In this document: positions 25,151 through 39,019 of the stretch, piece by piece
Numbering within the stretch: position 1 is the first letter of the stretch
How the letters are laid out: each line of letters starts with the position of its first letter
Source of the DNA: Trichuris trichiura
Taxonomy: Eukaryota; Nematoda; Enoplea; Trichinellida; Trichuridae
Direction of reading: 5' to 3'
Assembly (NCBI GenBank): GCA_037903355.1
Contig: JBAJFE010000028.1
Coordinates: forward strand, 124,001 to 188,000
DNA length: 64,000 nucleotides
Position numbers and translations under genes: made by a program
Notes under the pieces: model-generated
Told to the model about the DNA's origin: nothing
What the model saw: only the letters and a program-made list of their open reading frames with translations
Databases searched by the model: none

Positions 25151-25184
25151 TTCTTATTCTTATTATTACTACTACTACTACTGC
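25151..25184. repeat. Simple repeat (att/act)n
   Basis: A run of ttcttattcttattatt followed by five act units, between foldback element A and the tRNA-like segment. Simple tracts at the junction of two repeats are common at transposon insertion sites. Confidence 0.6.
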
Positions 25185-25276
25185 TGGCTGCGCGGTTGTT
25201 TAAGAATTTAAACCGGACGACAGCTATGGATCTACAACTCCATGGTTCGAATCCCGACCGTGCACAACCAGCGTCA
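25181..25276 (+). repeat. tRNA-like segment (possible SINE head or tRNA relic)
   Basis: A perfect B-box-like word, ggttcgaatcc (25244-25254), lies 48 bp downstream of an A-box-like word, tggctgcgcgg (25185-25195, two differences from consensus). The ends can pair (gctggctg... with ...cacaaccagc). A small stem atgga/tccat sits where an anticodon arm would be. The T-stem does not pair properly and the D and variable regions are not normal, so this is not an intact tRNA gene. A Pol III-derived retroelement head or degraded tRNA is the better reading. Confidence 0.4.
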
Positions 25277-26815
25277 GGCTGTTCCGACCTTAGAAAGCGA
25301 AAAGCTGCTGTGTGTAGTGAAGAAGCCGCGGACCCCAAATGGGTGGAACAAAACATGAAGAAAAAAATATTGTTATTAATATTATTCTGTAATTTTGGCC
25401 TATGATGAAATACGCTGATGTTAATGTTTCGAAAAGACGATAAAAAAGCAAGAGCAATACCAAGTGACCAAACTACTAAATCTGCGCCTTTACATGCTAA
25501 AATTGCGTACGCACGCTGATGTGTTTCTCCAAGGACATTTCTGCCGCATATGCAGCTGAATGGCATGACCAAAGTTTCCGCATAGTTCTGCAGCCTTGGC
25601 AGCGCGTCAATCAGTTATAGGTGACTGTTTATTTTTATAGTCTTTGTTAGCTGCTTTGGTCAGTTCAGTGCTTGGTTGGCGGGGCTTTTCAAGTACGTTA
25701 ATTTTCATAAGTCCAACCGTCCATTTGCTTGTAGCAATAAAACGTTATAAAATCAACTAAGTAGACGATCGTATTCTTATTGAGTGTTTTCACGTTCGCA
25801 GTAGCGCTTTAAAAGGTCTGATATGCGTTTTTCGGTTTTTACGTCCAGAGAGGATCGAATTTTGGCCTGCACGTTTACTTGCGTGGCTACTTCAATTAAG
25901 TTATCCATAGATGAACAAAGCATATTGTATTCACTGAATTCTTCTCCTCCGTGTGGGCCTATGCACCTTTTATTTTCGTTAACAGAAATGATGCGAAATA
26001 TAGCTAGAGTTTTTCTTGTTTTCGACTTCTAAAGTGTTATCCCAATTTTTAAATGTCATTTGTTTTCATAATCATTCCTCATATGTCCTCGTCAATGTCA
26101 GGTGTGCCAGGTACATGCCTTTACGTATCTTTTCTAGGTGCCTAAGAATGGAATAGCAGTGATTTCGCAACTCGGCTTATGCGACATTCACAGTTTAACG
26201 GTTGCTATGTATTATAAACCATTAAGCTTTGGGAGAGTCTCCTCAGTCTCATGTTCTCAGGAAGCTTAAAGAGCTAACGTTAAGACTATAAAAGTAAATG
26301 AGTAAGGAAAAAAGTGATGGAAGTCTTAAACGTTAATAATATTTTTTATGTATTGCCAACAAGGAAGTATTTGAGTGATGCCTCGACGGCAGATCGCATT
26401 GTTCTGCTATTCCCGCACCAGTTTCAGCTGTTTCCACGCTTCGTGCAATAGGTAACGCGAAGGTTAAGCTAGTCAAACGCTACTGTCTATCCATTGTTTA
26501 TTTGATATCTTGATGGCGTAATCGCCAATTCTATTGAAGCTGTATGTCAGCGATCGTCGTTAATAGCTTTGCGGTGCCACCGCTAATAGCTTTGCGTAAT
26601 TGAATGACAAAATATACTCGGTGAGTTTGTTGAATCGCAGAAATGCTATTTTTACTGGTACATCTGAACAGTTCTTTGCTTTATTTAATTTGTACACTCG
26701 CTGGGCGAACAATCTGTTGCTTGAAAGGTACTTGTTTCATTAGAACAGCTAAGCAATAGCACCTTTTTGTTTAGCTTTCAAAGACTGATCGACTGCATTG
26801 GCAAAAACATTTTAG

Positions 26816-26932
26816 AAGCTCTTCTTTGGCAATGATCCGAAAATGCCTTCAGTCTTTCGTGGAACATCAGAAGGATGCAGCTGCGGAGATGTGCGACCTG
26901 TCATCGCTGCCATTTCAGCGGACAGCCATTCG
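26816..26932 (+). other. Candidate orphan exon
   Basis: Preceded by a good acceptor (aaaaacattttag) and followed by a strong donor (cggtaagtac). Two forward frames stay open: one includes MIRKCLQSFVEHQKDAA, the other KMPSVFRGTSEGCSCGD. No neighbouring exon could be joined and no family is recognised. It could be a 5' exon of a gene with long introns, possibly reaching the homeobox gene at 31.9 kb, or chance. Confidence 0.25.
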
Positions 26933-29900
26933 GTAAGTACTTCTGGACATTTTCCTAAAATTTGCAATTATTGCTAAGAAGAGCAACTTTACGCTGGCCG
27001 CTTTCAAAGTTGGGCGGTAGTTACAGTATAAACGCATGTCTTATCCTGATGAAAGCAGCTTGCAAAAGCAGAAGCATTATTATTCCTATTTTAAATGTCG
27101 TTGCTTCCGGGATCTACCCTGCAGGTTTAGTTGGGAAATTTTGAAAAAAAACGATTGTGCCCGCGCAAAGAAATGAACGTTCATGTACCCCTCAGGAAAT
27201 CTTATCTTTAGTGAGACAATGTATTATGGGTTCTAAGCTTTGTTTGTACTTGAATTTCTTATTCATACTTTTAAGTTAACTATCCTTGCCATTTGGTTTA
27301 AATTTAGCACGTCTGTAGTCAGCTTTGTCAGCATTCAAGGTAGCTCAGCGTTTGGTTGCCTATTTTATTCGTTCAATGGGGCAATTTATTTTTTGTTTGC
27401 TTTTCTCGCCGAATAATCGACGGAAAGGAGCAAAAGTTGGCATGTTCAAATCCTTTGTACTTTGAATAGGCTTCAGAAGTTCCATTGTTGAACACATAGG
27501 CAGCAGCTGCTGCAGTCGCGTTTTCTATATTATTTGGCCATTAATTTCTTTTGTAACAATAGAAGGCTGTTCCTAATTGTTTCTTTGTCACGTGCGGTCA
27601 GCTTTTACGTTGTATCCCGCATGACACGATGTTTTTTATGCTGTTTCCTTTGTTTTCCTGGCTTCATTCTGATTCGTGATTTAACCTTACCCAGAGTAGC
27701 CAAATCTACGTCATCTCACTTTGCAACGGCTTGCGTCACCAAACAGTTAGGTGAAAATATTTGACGTCAGCTGTTTAAGCAAGCTACGAAAACGCGCTCC
27801 TCAGACGTCAGGCATTTTCGCTTCACTCTCCGCCTCTTAGCGTTGAAAATATAGTACCTGCATTCAGCTACCGTAATTTGAATGTTTGAATTTTCGTATT
27901 CATCTCTGTTAAAGTTGCAATTTATCATGCCGTTTGCGAACTGCGTTGAAAATGTAACTCCCCTTAACGAGATGTAAAAATGCGTAATGTAATTTGTAAA
28001 ACTTCATGGGCCGAATTATATTACGCTCTTTGCGAATTTCGTTTGTTAACGTTACACGAGCTTTGATTGTCCGATGAGAAGTTCAACTTTCTAGCAAAGC
28101 GAAACGACGGCCTGACCATTTTAGGCACCCAAGATGTCTTTTAGGGTTTGCCACTGCGGTAACAATGATTAACTAAACGGCGGTACAGAGTTAGTCGCCT
28201 TTTGGCTTGTTTACACGTATTCTTCAGCGAACGGCTTTCAGAACATTTCAATCTTGCCGGATATTCAACTTCCATTTGAGTAGTTCACTGTTGGGGTAAC
28301 CGGATAGCCTATGTTGGGTGCACTTTCAGCAACTGGGGCCTACATTTGACGAAACCGTCGAACGATAAGTCTGTAGTCGACTGTGCGCATCAATCTTCTT
28401 CCGCGCTGTCGCAATGCAGGCGATTCTAAAATGTTCTGCAGCTTCGCTGTTATCAACGGCATTGTCGGCTTGGTTCAGCTGGCTGGGAAAAAATTCCATT
28501 TTCAACAACGATGTGCCTATAAGTGGGAGATTTATTTCTACTCGTTTGTACGGGTCCCAGCGGAGGCTTTCTCTCTGACAATTTAAATTTTTGCTGGGGC
28601 ACCAAACTCCCAGGGGACTAAGGCTCGCCTTGGTGGGCTACAAGACGTTCTTTGTAGTATCAAGTAGTTGTTGTTCCAATAGGGCGTCTAGAACCGACGA
28701 GAGCCCGTTCGGTCGGTGTGAAGAGCTGTCGGGAGAGTCAACGACCACCGGCGGTTGCTAATGGATTCGAGCTAGATTAGCTCACGAATCGTTGCGTTTA
28801 AGTGATTGCTATCCGCGTCGAATGTGCTGATATGTTTAATTCATAAGGATCTTCTGAATTGCCGTCAATTCGTCTTTTAAAAGCAATCAACTCCGCGGTC
28901 AACGATGGGGCGTGAATGGTAAGTAACGAATGATGGATTGCGCACTTTCTGTCCTGCCGTTGCGGAAACATCGGAAAGGTCATATTGGATGCTTCTTGAC
29001 CGGGCGACACGGCACGATCGCGTTGATTCACTTTCCTTTCGCGGCGTTGTCGCATTGATCTCTCGCCGTTCATAATAATGGAAAATTAGAGTTGGACGAA
29101 TTGAAACTTACCGATACTCCGCAACGGGTAATATTGTGCAGACCGCGGGGCTGCAAACAAACCGATTAAGTATTTATTAGTGTCGCTGTCAACCGCAAAC
29201 TGTCGTAGTTTCTGCCCTCGTAACGGCCGAGAAAGGGGCACTTTGTTTCCAATCGACTTTTCGTTCCGCAGCGATTGTGTCACCGCTCTTTAACTGTAAA
29301 ATCGTTTGTCCAACGTAAGTAGCTGATTTATTCGATCACCGTTTTCCATGCGGGCTAGTTGACGACAATTCCGCGACCACTGTTGTTTATTTCCTTCTTT
29401 TCCGCCATTCACCCTTTCCTTCCGAAGGTAGGAACAATTCGTTACTTATTTCTCTCTACGCCGGTAGAACAGTCACGTTTCTTAAACGTTTCTTTGAAAC
29501 CTTTTCCGCACCGTCTAATGATCTGATGGTTAATTTGCCCCCCACTCTCATCGCAGCCATTAATGGTAATACGAGTTCACGTCCTCTCAAAACCTTTGTG
29601 CGAAACGCTGACGTAGTAACGATCCGTTCGGTTAGGCAACTTTTGTCTGTCTACCTTTTTACTCTTATGGCCGCGCGAATTGGTGCCGCATGATGAAACG
29701 ATTATTGTTGGTTCATTCGAGCCTTCGGTTAACACCATGTTTGGCTAAGGCATTCTTCCTTATTCGTGCAGCCGGCAGGCGTTCAGTCTTCAATTATAGC
29801 CAGCGTGAAAGCTCTGCAAAGTTTCACTTCCTGCTAAACTGCCCATTCGAACATAAAGGAATCAAGTATTTAGCAGATTATTATTCTTTTAACGTTGAAA

Positions 29901-31709
29901 CAATGGATCAAGGAACTAGCGTTCACAGGTCTATTGTATTCTCATTGTTGAACGTCTGAATGAATTAATTGTCCAGTCACCCTAAGGGAGTTAATAGGCG
30001 GACGGCGTTCGCTCAGTGAACACATGTCTTCTTACTGACCAGCTGCATATTACGTTGATGTCCATACATAGAAAAGGGCAGTGCATTCGTTATGAGTTCT
30101 CAAAAGCCCACTTTCTATTAATATATTGACAATTGAGAGCGGCTAGCAAAACTTGTTTCCGCTGTGCGATTTGATGCGTATAATGTTGGACGAAGTCCAT
30201 ACCTTTGTATGCGTAGTATTACGTTTGTTGGTTTCTCGTAGGAATACTTCATTAGATACTTTGTTTGCCAGTTCTATTTCGTTGTTCGGTTGTTCATAGG
30301 ATCGACAGTTTGAAGATGAACTTGTAAATGCAGGAGGAGTGAGAATGCTTTTGTAGTTACTTCCCATGTTGACGGCTTGTTCATGACTGAGCAACCTCGT
30401 CGCGCTAAATTGTTAATAAAAGCCACAGCTGGACAACTATGGAAGGGGTATATGTTACTGCTAATCTTTGTAACGTGGGATAGGTCACCGTTGGCGTCCA
30501 TGTCCTTGGGTTGATCAGTGTCGTCGCTTTTCCCCACCTGTGACCTCCCGTCGATCTTGACAACGTGCGGTCGGCACAGGTTTGGTCGCGCACAATTTGC
30601 AACAGCGAGTTTGCCTTATAATCCTCACGATAGGCGGTTAGTAATTGGTGTCATTCAGGGGCGTCTGTTGAGGCGAGTAGGATACTTCCTGCGATTTTTA
30701 CGCCCTGCGAATTGTGTAGCAAAGAGCCAATTGACATTGCCGATTTGATCGCATTGACGGACAGTGTCCATTCGATTACTGTCAGCATTGTCAAGTGCTG
30801 CGGAAGTGCCACTGTTCGTCGGTCGGTCATTAATAATCTGTTTCCTCGATGGACCGATGGGAAAAAAGTCGGCGGTGGTCAATGGGAAGCCAACGACCGG
30901 CATCAAAGCCATCCGCGGGTGTCCTCTAACCCCTTGTGAGGGCACGTGCGTAAATAATTTTCACTTGTAATCTTCTCACGTCTCTTTGTGGACTTTTAAC
31001 AGTGCCTGCTCATCAGGTACGCCATTCGACTTGATGTTGCACTTGTTCCAAAGGTACGCCATCGATTTGACGCCGGCAAAGCGATTGGATTGCAGTCAAG
31101 TCGGATGAGGCCGCTTTGCCGATCCCAATCCTCTGCACAATCTGTAACGTGCTTTCATATTTGGTTAAGCTGCTCGCGAACGTTTCGTATTGAAAAACTT
31201 TAACCTTAGTCTCAAGAGTTGTCAACCAACGAACCATTATCATAACCTTTTCGACTTCCAGTCAATGACTGACAATTTAGCAATTGCATATTTCCTTTTT
31301 TCTGTTAAGTTTTCATTAAGTACATATTTTTTTAAATGTTGAGGTTGAGCTCCTTTGGCAAAGTCGGTAAGGTAGCTCAACTCCAATAGCAGCAATATCC
31401 ATGCCAACTAAAGATAACATTTATTGTATGCATCATTTGCAAGCTGTAGGCTTTTCATGCTCAACCTGCAGTCCATGTAAGTCATTGTTGCTTCAATCAT
31501 TACGGGCAGTTATCATTTCCGCAGCTTTCTTGCCGGCCACCTGCTCGGTGACGATTAGGGACACACAAGCCGTCGCAGAGCATACGGTCGATGGGTCACC
31601 AAGTAGGTCGTAAGGGCGACCAGCGTTCATTTTAATTACTTCAGCAAGACCGTGTTGCTGAATAAATGGATGACCAGATTATCATTAGTCGCTTAAATTG
31701 ACGTGATGA

Positions 31710-33358
<1,649 letters not shown>

Positions 33359-34846
33359 TGGGTTGAAATCCTGTCGCCGGGAGGCTGGCTGTACACCGCG
33401 GCGCGGAAGAGAGGGCTGCTGCTCCATTGTTACCATGGCCAAAGAGAGGCAGCGATGCTTGGCCCGTCGGCTGCAGTAGCAATTCTCCTTCCTCATCGAC
33501 TGGACAATTGGAAAATGACTTGCTGATTCATCTTTTTTAACATTGGCAATTCCCTTGACGCATTTGATGAAGAAAATTTCGTGCCCTCAATTCCAGTCCC
33601 TTTCTTGCCCGTTTGCGAAGGTTTTGTTGTCTCTCTTTCTCTCTCTCTTTCCACGTCTCTATTGTACCCATTTTGCACGTGAACAGTGCTGCCCAAGTGA
33701 ACTGTAGTAGACTAATTTGTCATAACAATTGGGCAGGGTAAATCGGTGCATCGTCGTCCAATGGCCACTTTAAGTCGGCCTCATTGCTTCAATCGTCGCT
33801 TTTCTTCAATTTTCTTTTTCTGCTCGTCAACCGGACCGCCCTAATATTGCATTGGGGCCCTCCCTTTCGCTTGACCGAGTCATGTTCAACTGTGTACGCT
33901 CGACGGGGTTGCACGACTCAACGTCACCGCAGCTGTACAGCGGTCGCTGTCATTGACCGTATAGCTCCAACAGTAATCCATTGTAGTTGATCATTGGTGC
34001 GTGACTAACGCGCTCCGCCTCGGCAGGAGAGAAAGAGAGACGTTGAGACGATGCTGATTGAGATGATAAGGTTTTGCAAAGTGACTCATCCGTTTAACGA
34101 GTAGCACAGTTGGCCCGAAGGTGCCCTCGTCGGGCCGGCGCGAACTGTTGCGTACCGGCGACGACCGCCGACCGTTTGTTATTTTTCCTTTATGCTTCAT
34201 CGGCGCGTATTTCTTTGTTCGCGTACAAAGAGGGCCACCGCCCCGGCGACGGTCCCGTTGTTAATGCCAATGGGTTAACAATGGATGCTAAAAACTCGCG
34301 GTCGCCTGTTTGGCTGTCTTATTGTCCCATTTTGTCAAATCTGCTTTTTTTGCAAGTTGCATCCGAAAATTGGCTATTGCCTCTCTTTAGTCGGCTCATC
34401 CAAGCTTGTCGCGCGCACGCAGCGTACAATTGTTGAACCTGTTCGGCGGTGATTTTCTGGTCGACCGCGCTTAGCGACAGCGCCGGCGAACAGGCGAAAG
34501 TTCCACCGAACCATCACCGACACACGACGATGGAAAATGGAAACGTTTTTATTCTTGCTCAATCGCTTTACGTAAAATAAGAGAGAACAATGCATTTTGC
34601 ACACCTTAAAGCTTTCGTTACCGCTTTTGTCAGGCAACGATTGCCACTTTGGAATAGCCTAGCCAAGCGTATGCCTGAGCCTGAAAAAGGATAATACACA
34701 TCGTGGACAAAAAAGAGCGACAAAACAGCATTTTTAGATAGTACAGCGGCCGGGAAGTAATAGATAATTTGCATAAGTTGCCGCTTCTCAAGCGGAAGTG
34801 GAGGCGCACTTTTAGGGCCCCTTCACCGAAAAGCGATTGCACAATC
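33359..34846. other. Shared 3' intergenic region of the two BarH-like genes
   Basis: About 1.5 kb between the stop codons of the convergent homeobox genes. It carries both 3' UTRs and no supported gene. Words such as ccattgtt, acaatgg and caattg recur (for example near 33425, 33505, 33725, 33980 and 34275). Confidence 0.5.
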
Positions 34847-35599
34847 TCAACGACATGACACCGACGAGAAGATTGGCAGCACCGAAGGCCATAAGTAGAA
34901 AGGTGATGATGCTTCCCATGAAGAAGGCGAAGTTATCTTGGCATTGTTGTTGACCAGCCGATTTGTCAAGCCTACTTGCGGATTGAAGCCATTGCATGCC
35001 TTCAAGTCTGCCATTATTGGAACTTGGCCAGACAAGTAAGCTGACCAGTATGGATTGCACTTGATTGCTTGTTGTACCGCCGCCACGTTTTCTGTTTCAG
35101 TGAGCAGATCCATACCGACGGTCGACTGGCGTTTCCACTTTGTTCTGCAATTCAGGTTAGCACGTTATTTTTTAATCTGCGCAGTTAAGATAGTGGGTCT
35201 AGTCACCTTCTATTTTGATACCATGTTTTCACTTGAGTGTCACTTAGCTTGAGCTGCTTTGCCAAGTCGAGACGGTCTTGTACAGATAAGTACTTTTGCT
35301 TCTCGAAGCTCTCCTCCAGCGTACGCAACTGTTGATCAGTGAAGATGGTTCTCGCCTTTCGAGCTTTTCGCGTCCCTCCATTCGAGAGGTGCTTATTTTC
35401 GCGAACATTCGTTCCGTCCACTGCAATTCAAACGAGAGAGATAAGAAGATGAGTCACTGATTAGGATTAGGACATATCGCTTACCTGAATCGCCGTGATG
35501 ATCATCGCTAGTGAAGGATGAGGCTGGAGTGACGCTCGTTTCACGCTCCTCCTCCCTGTTTAATATGTCGGAAATGAAAAACGACTTGGACGACGTCAT
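34847..35599 (-). CDS. BarH-like homeobox transcription factor B
   Basis: Three exons: 35485-35599, 35207-35420, 34847-35144, total 208 aa. The FIL motif is almost at the start (SFFISDIL, residues 6-13). The homeodomain begins [20 protein letters not shown]; helix 3 is [14 protein letters not shown], then [14 protein letters not shown], the BarH-specific extension. The second intron interrupts the homeodomain at exactly the same codon as in gene A. The C-terminal [10 protein letters not shown] resembles ASPYWNASLG of gene A, so the two share ancestry beyond the homeodomain. The protein is much shorter than typical BarH proteins because the N-terminal linker is brief. The C-terminal frame after about residue 150 has no clear homology; a different 3' splice cannot be excluded. 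Confidence 0.9.
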
Positions 35600-38500
35600 G
35601 ACGACGGATCTCTGCAGGTAACTTCCGACGACGACGACGACCGCGCGCTACCGTGCTCTCGGTGGAACTGACACCATTGGGCTACGGTGGTTGATCATCG
35701 TTGGCCCTCTTCCGCTGATTGGCTCAAGACGACATTCACGTGACATTTCTGCGTAGATTGCTGGTCGGAAAAATTGTTCACGCGTCCCCGTTTCGGCAAT
35801 TGGGGAAATGCTCTATAAGCGAGAGAACGAGAGAGACATATATACGAGTGGGCGGTGGGACGATTATTTTTGAAAACGCGTTGTGTCACATTTCGACTAA
35901 CCAATTTGTATGATCAGCTTTACGGTTGTTTTAAAAAAAGCGGTTGGCCGCAATGAACGTGACCAAGTGAACGGTTGTGTGCACGTGGCTAATTGATGGG
36001 CCCATATTTTTGAAAACTGGAAAATCATTTGCTCATATTTATCCGGTCCGATTCAGGTTTCCGGCTTAGGCAAAATGGTCATTTGTGGACTGGATCCCAC
36101 CTTTGCGCGTCATGTTTACTGGCAAAGATGATTTGTTTAGGGATTGTCCCCCGTTGGACGGTCGTTCACTTCCGTTGGGCTGGCGGGAGGAAAGGTCGGC
36201 GCCGGCTGATTGTATACCAATTAGAGGCAGGTGAACAGCAGCAATCAATACGAAAGTTTGGCCGCCTATAGGGAAGCTATAATTGGGCAATGATACCTTT
36301 GGCAAATGTGTTGAAGCCTTAAGTCGCCGCCGGTGATGTCTCCCCGCTAGTGGCAAAACAATGATGCAACGGAGCAGCAATGAGTCTCCGACCGACGCCG
36401 CGTGACCGCAGATGGTCGGCCCGCTGATCAAGGAACAATATCGTTAATGCTCAATGGTCGCATTGTTCTCTTCGCGTTATGGAGTTGTTTTAACGGTCCA
36501 TTTCCGATGCCCCGCGATCCCAATGGGAGAGACATAATTATCCCACATTGAGAGGTTGTACGAGCCTCACGATAGGGCTTCCCGTTGGCGACTTAAAACA
36601 ACGATTGTTTCGTTGGACTATCCGCGGGCAAATGGTTTCACGCCTTAGGGATAAAATAGAAATGAAGACTCGTTTGATCATTGTATGCTATGCTAATGAT
36701 GGTCAAGTTCACTTAAGTGGCGCAACTTCATCGCTGGCAAGATTCCCATTCCGAATAGGCGTTGACAACCTGTCGTTGTCGGTAAAGCAGTGTCGCTGTC
36801 ACCGTCCGTCATCATAATGATCAGTCGTCCGAGAGAGTGGCCGATTTACAGTTCATTAAAAGGTGAACCTGATCCATTGTGACCAATTATGGGAGGACAA
36901 AAGATGAGAAAATGGCATCGTCTCGCCAATGGACACTTTCGCCTCGGTGCATCGTTGCCTCGGGCAGATCATTTCCGCGGCGCCCGTTTGGCTTTGAAGG
37001 ACAACGATTGTGTTGCTGATGTATAGACTTTTCCAACATACTGTTGCCCATTTATGAGCAGCGGTCAACTGTCACATCGTAACGCCATCGACTTAAAATG
37101 TGATAGTCGCAAGCAAGTAGTCGTCGTCACTCTTTTTCATGCTAATCGGAAAACGCTGAGAAAAGTTGATGCTATAAGAAATTAGCATAACTTTGAAATT
37201 CACTCACCGCCAACTGGAGCTTTACGAAATTCAACGAAACGACCAGCAGTCCGCATTAGTAGCCGACAGTTTTAAACGCTACCAATTGGATGTCATCGTC
37301 AGCAATGACCAAACTTGCCTTAGCTTTCGCCCTAACTTTAAATAACGTGAATTTGCATAGGCTGGCAACTGGCTAAAAGAACCAGTACAGGTCACGCAAC
37401 GATGAATCGGCGAACGACATGGCAGCGCGTTCAATAATGGGCATTAGTTGTTTGTTTCATTTTTTTGCTCATTGAAAGTTTTGTCAGAATAGAATACGCG
37501 AAAAAGGGCTCAATTTATTATAAGCCTTCCTTTCCGTGAATGAAAATGGTGACCTGCTTTATGGTTCCGTTAAGCTTACAGCTCTCAACGTTTAACTTTG
37601 CTCATCGATGAATGAAAAAGAGTGATAAGAAACTAGCTTTCGCCTAATTCCATCATACGGTTTTCCCGCGCTCAACTTAAAACTTTCCGCATACCGATAT
37701 GGTATGCAGAAAGTTTTTAGTTGAGTGCGGAACGTGCGAACGCGTTGGTTGATTTTTTATCGCACGCTTAGCTTGTCAATAATTTTTGTTTGCCTTGCAG
37801 TCCATTGCGGAAAATGGTTTCCATCAGAGTTTGAATTCTTTCAGCTCTTTCGGCGTTAAAAGAGATGTTTTTGAATCTGCTGCGCTACGCGCACTGTTAA
37901 TTTTACAATATTTCAACTGAATTTCTCTATTGCCAGCGTCGATGGACGCATTTATTGCCGCAAGTGACAGTTCATATGGGCGAAAGTTATTGTTTTAATT
38001 ATTCACTGCCAATGCTAACAGCGGCTTATTTAATAAAGACTTCTTGCAACGCCGGTAGCTAATGGTCTCAACTATGTCTAGGGCAAATTAAAGTTGTCAC
38101 AGTTCTGTTCAGCATTAGCGAATATTGAACGTTTCATGGGACCCACGGGAGCTGACCAGTTGTGGAAAAATAGGCGGAACCTGCTTTTCCAATGCTCTTT
38201 CTCAGTCAACATGTCAACTTAATAGGATCTCTATTGACGAACGAAGAATTGGTGTACAAACATGGAAATTAGGTTGGCAAGATGTAGGTGAGGTCCTTGC
38301 GAAGCCAATGCCGGCGGCGGCAAATGAGGAAGAGAAGCCAAAAGCAAGGTGAACGCGCTTGCTTTTGTCCAGGTTGGCAGTTTCTCCTAAATGGGCCATT
38401 GATGACCCAACCGGCTATAATCGACAGGCAAAATTTCTCACGCCCTTTATTTTTGAAGCGCTTCGATCGCTTTGTTGGAAAGCCCTTCCGTAAAAGCGGT

Positions 38501-39019
38501 GTTTCTTTCCAAAACTTTCCATAGTTCAAGTCGTTTGATGGTGTTTCAACTTTTTTAAAAACAACTTGAAAAATAGCTACCTATAAAGTAAACATGCACT
38601 GAACAAGCAAGTGTGCGATCGAGCGCCGGTGCAAAGTCTTAATCTTTCGGAGAGGCTTTTAATGTCAACAGCGTAACTGTATATGGTCTTTTGTGATGCT
38701 TGTAGAAAACCGGCCTCTTCACCGAACGTAACTGTCACTGTTGTAGCCTTACCAACTGCTCCACTTGGGAACGCGTCCGTGGGCACATTGAAAAATTGTC
38801 AACGTCGAGCCGACCCCGCTGCACATCAATGGAAGGACCGCTCTTAAACGGCGTTACCCGTATTGAAGTGGGCAGAAACTTTACAAACGATGCGGTCACT
38901 CGAATGCCCGCGCGCTTCGGCCACTGGTCATGACGTAGCTATGCAAACAAGACGGATCCTCGGTGCCAGGCACAATGAGGATGCCCAAATCGAGCACCAC
39001 GAATTGACACCTTGTCGGT
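35600..39019. other. Intergenic, likely regulatory, upstream of BarH-like gene B
   Basis: No supported gene on either strand. The first 1.5 kb is GC/CpG-richer and dense in cattg/caatg words, as around gene A. A 28-bp stem hairpin lies at 37668-37728. Confidence 0.5.
37668..37728. repeat. Hairpin, 28-bp arms with 5-bp loop
   Basis: Left arm 37668-37695 (ending ctttccgcatacc) and right arm 37701-37728 (starting ggtatgcagaaag) pair with 3 mismatches around gatat. Too short in the loop for a normal pre-miRNA; may be a small foldback relic. Confidence 0.7.

Noticed and set aside
25181..25276. Intact tRNA gene
   Set aside because: A and B boxes are present, but the T-stem, D-arm and variable loop do not form a cloverleaf.
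28414..28575. Small plus-strand frame starting with a signal-peptide-like MQAILKCSAASLLSTALS
   Set aside because: Only about 53 codons, no Cys pattern or following exon; coincidental hydrophobic start is likely.
30518..30970. Overlapping open frames on both strands
   Set aside because: Open on both strands and in several frames, which reflects low stop-codon density from GC content; no motif.
34812..35060. Hydrophobic minus-strand frame overlapping the last exon of BarH-like gene B
   Set aside because: It is an alternative frame of the exon that carries the BarH-specific extension; the homeodomain phase selects the other frame.
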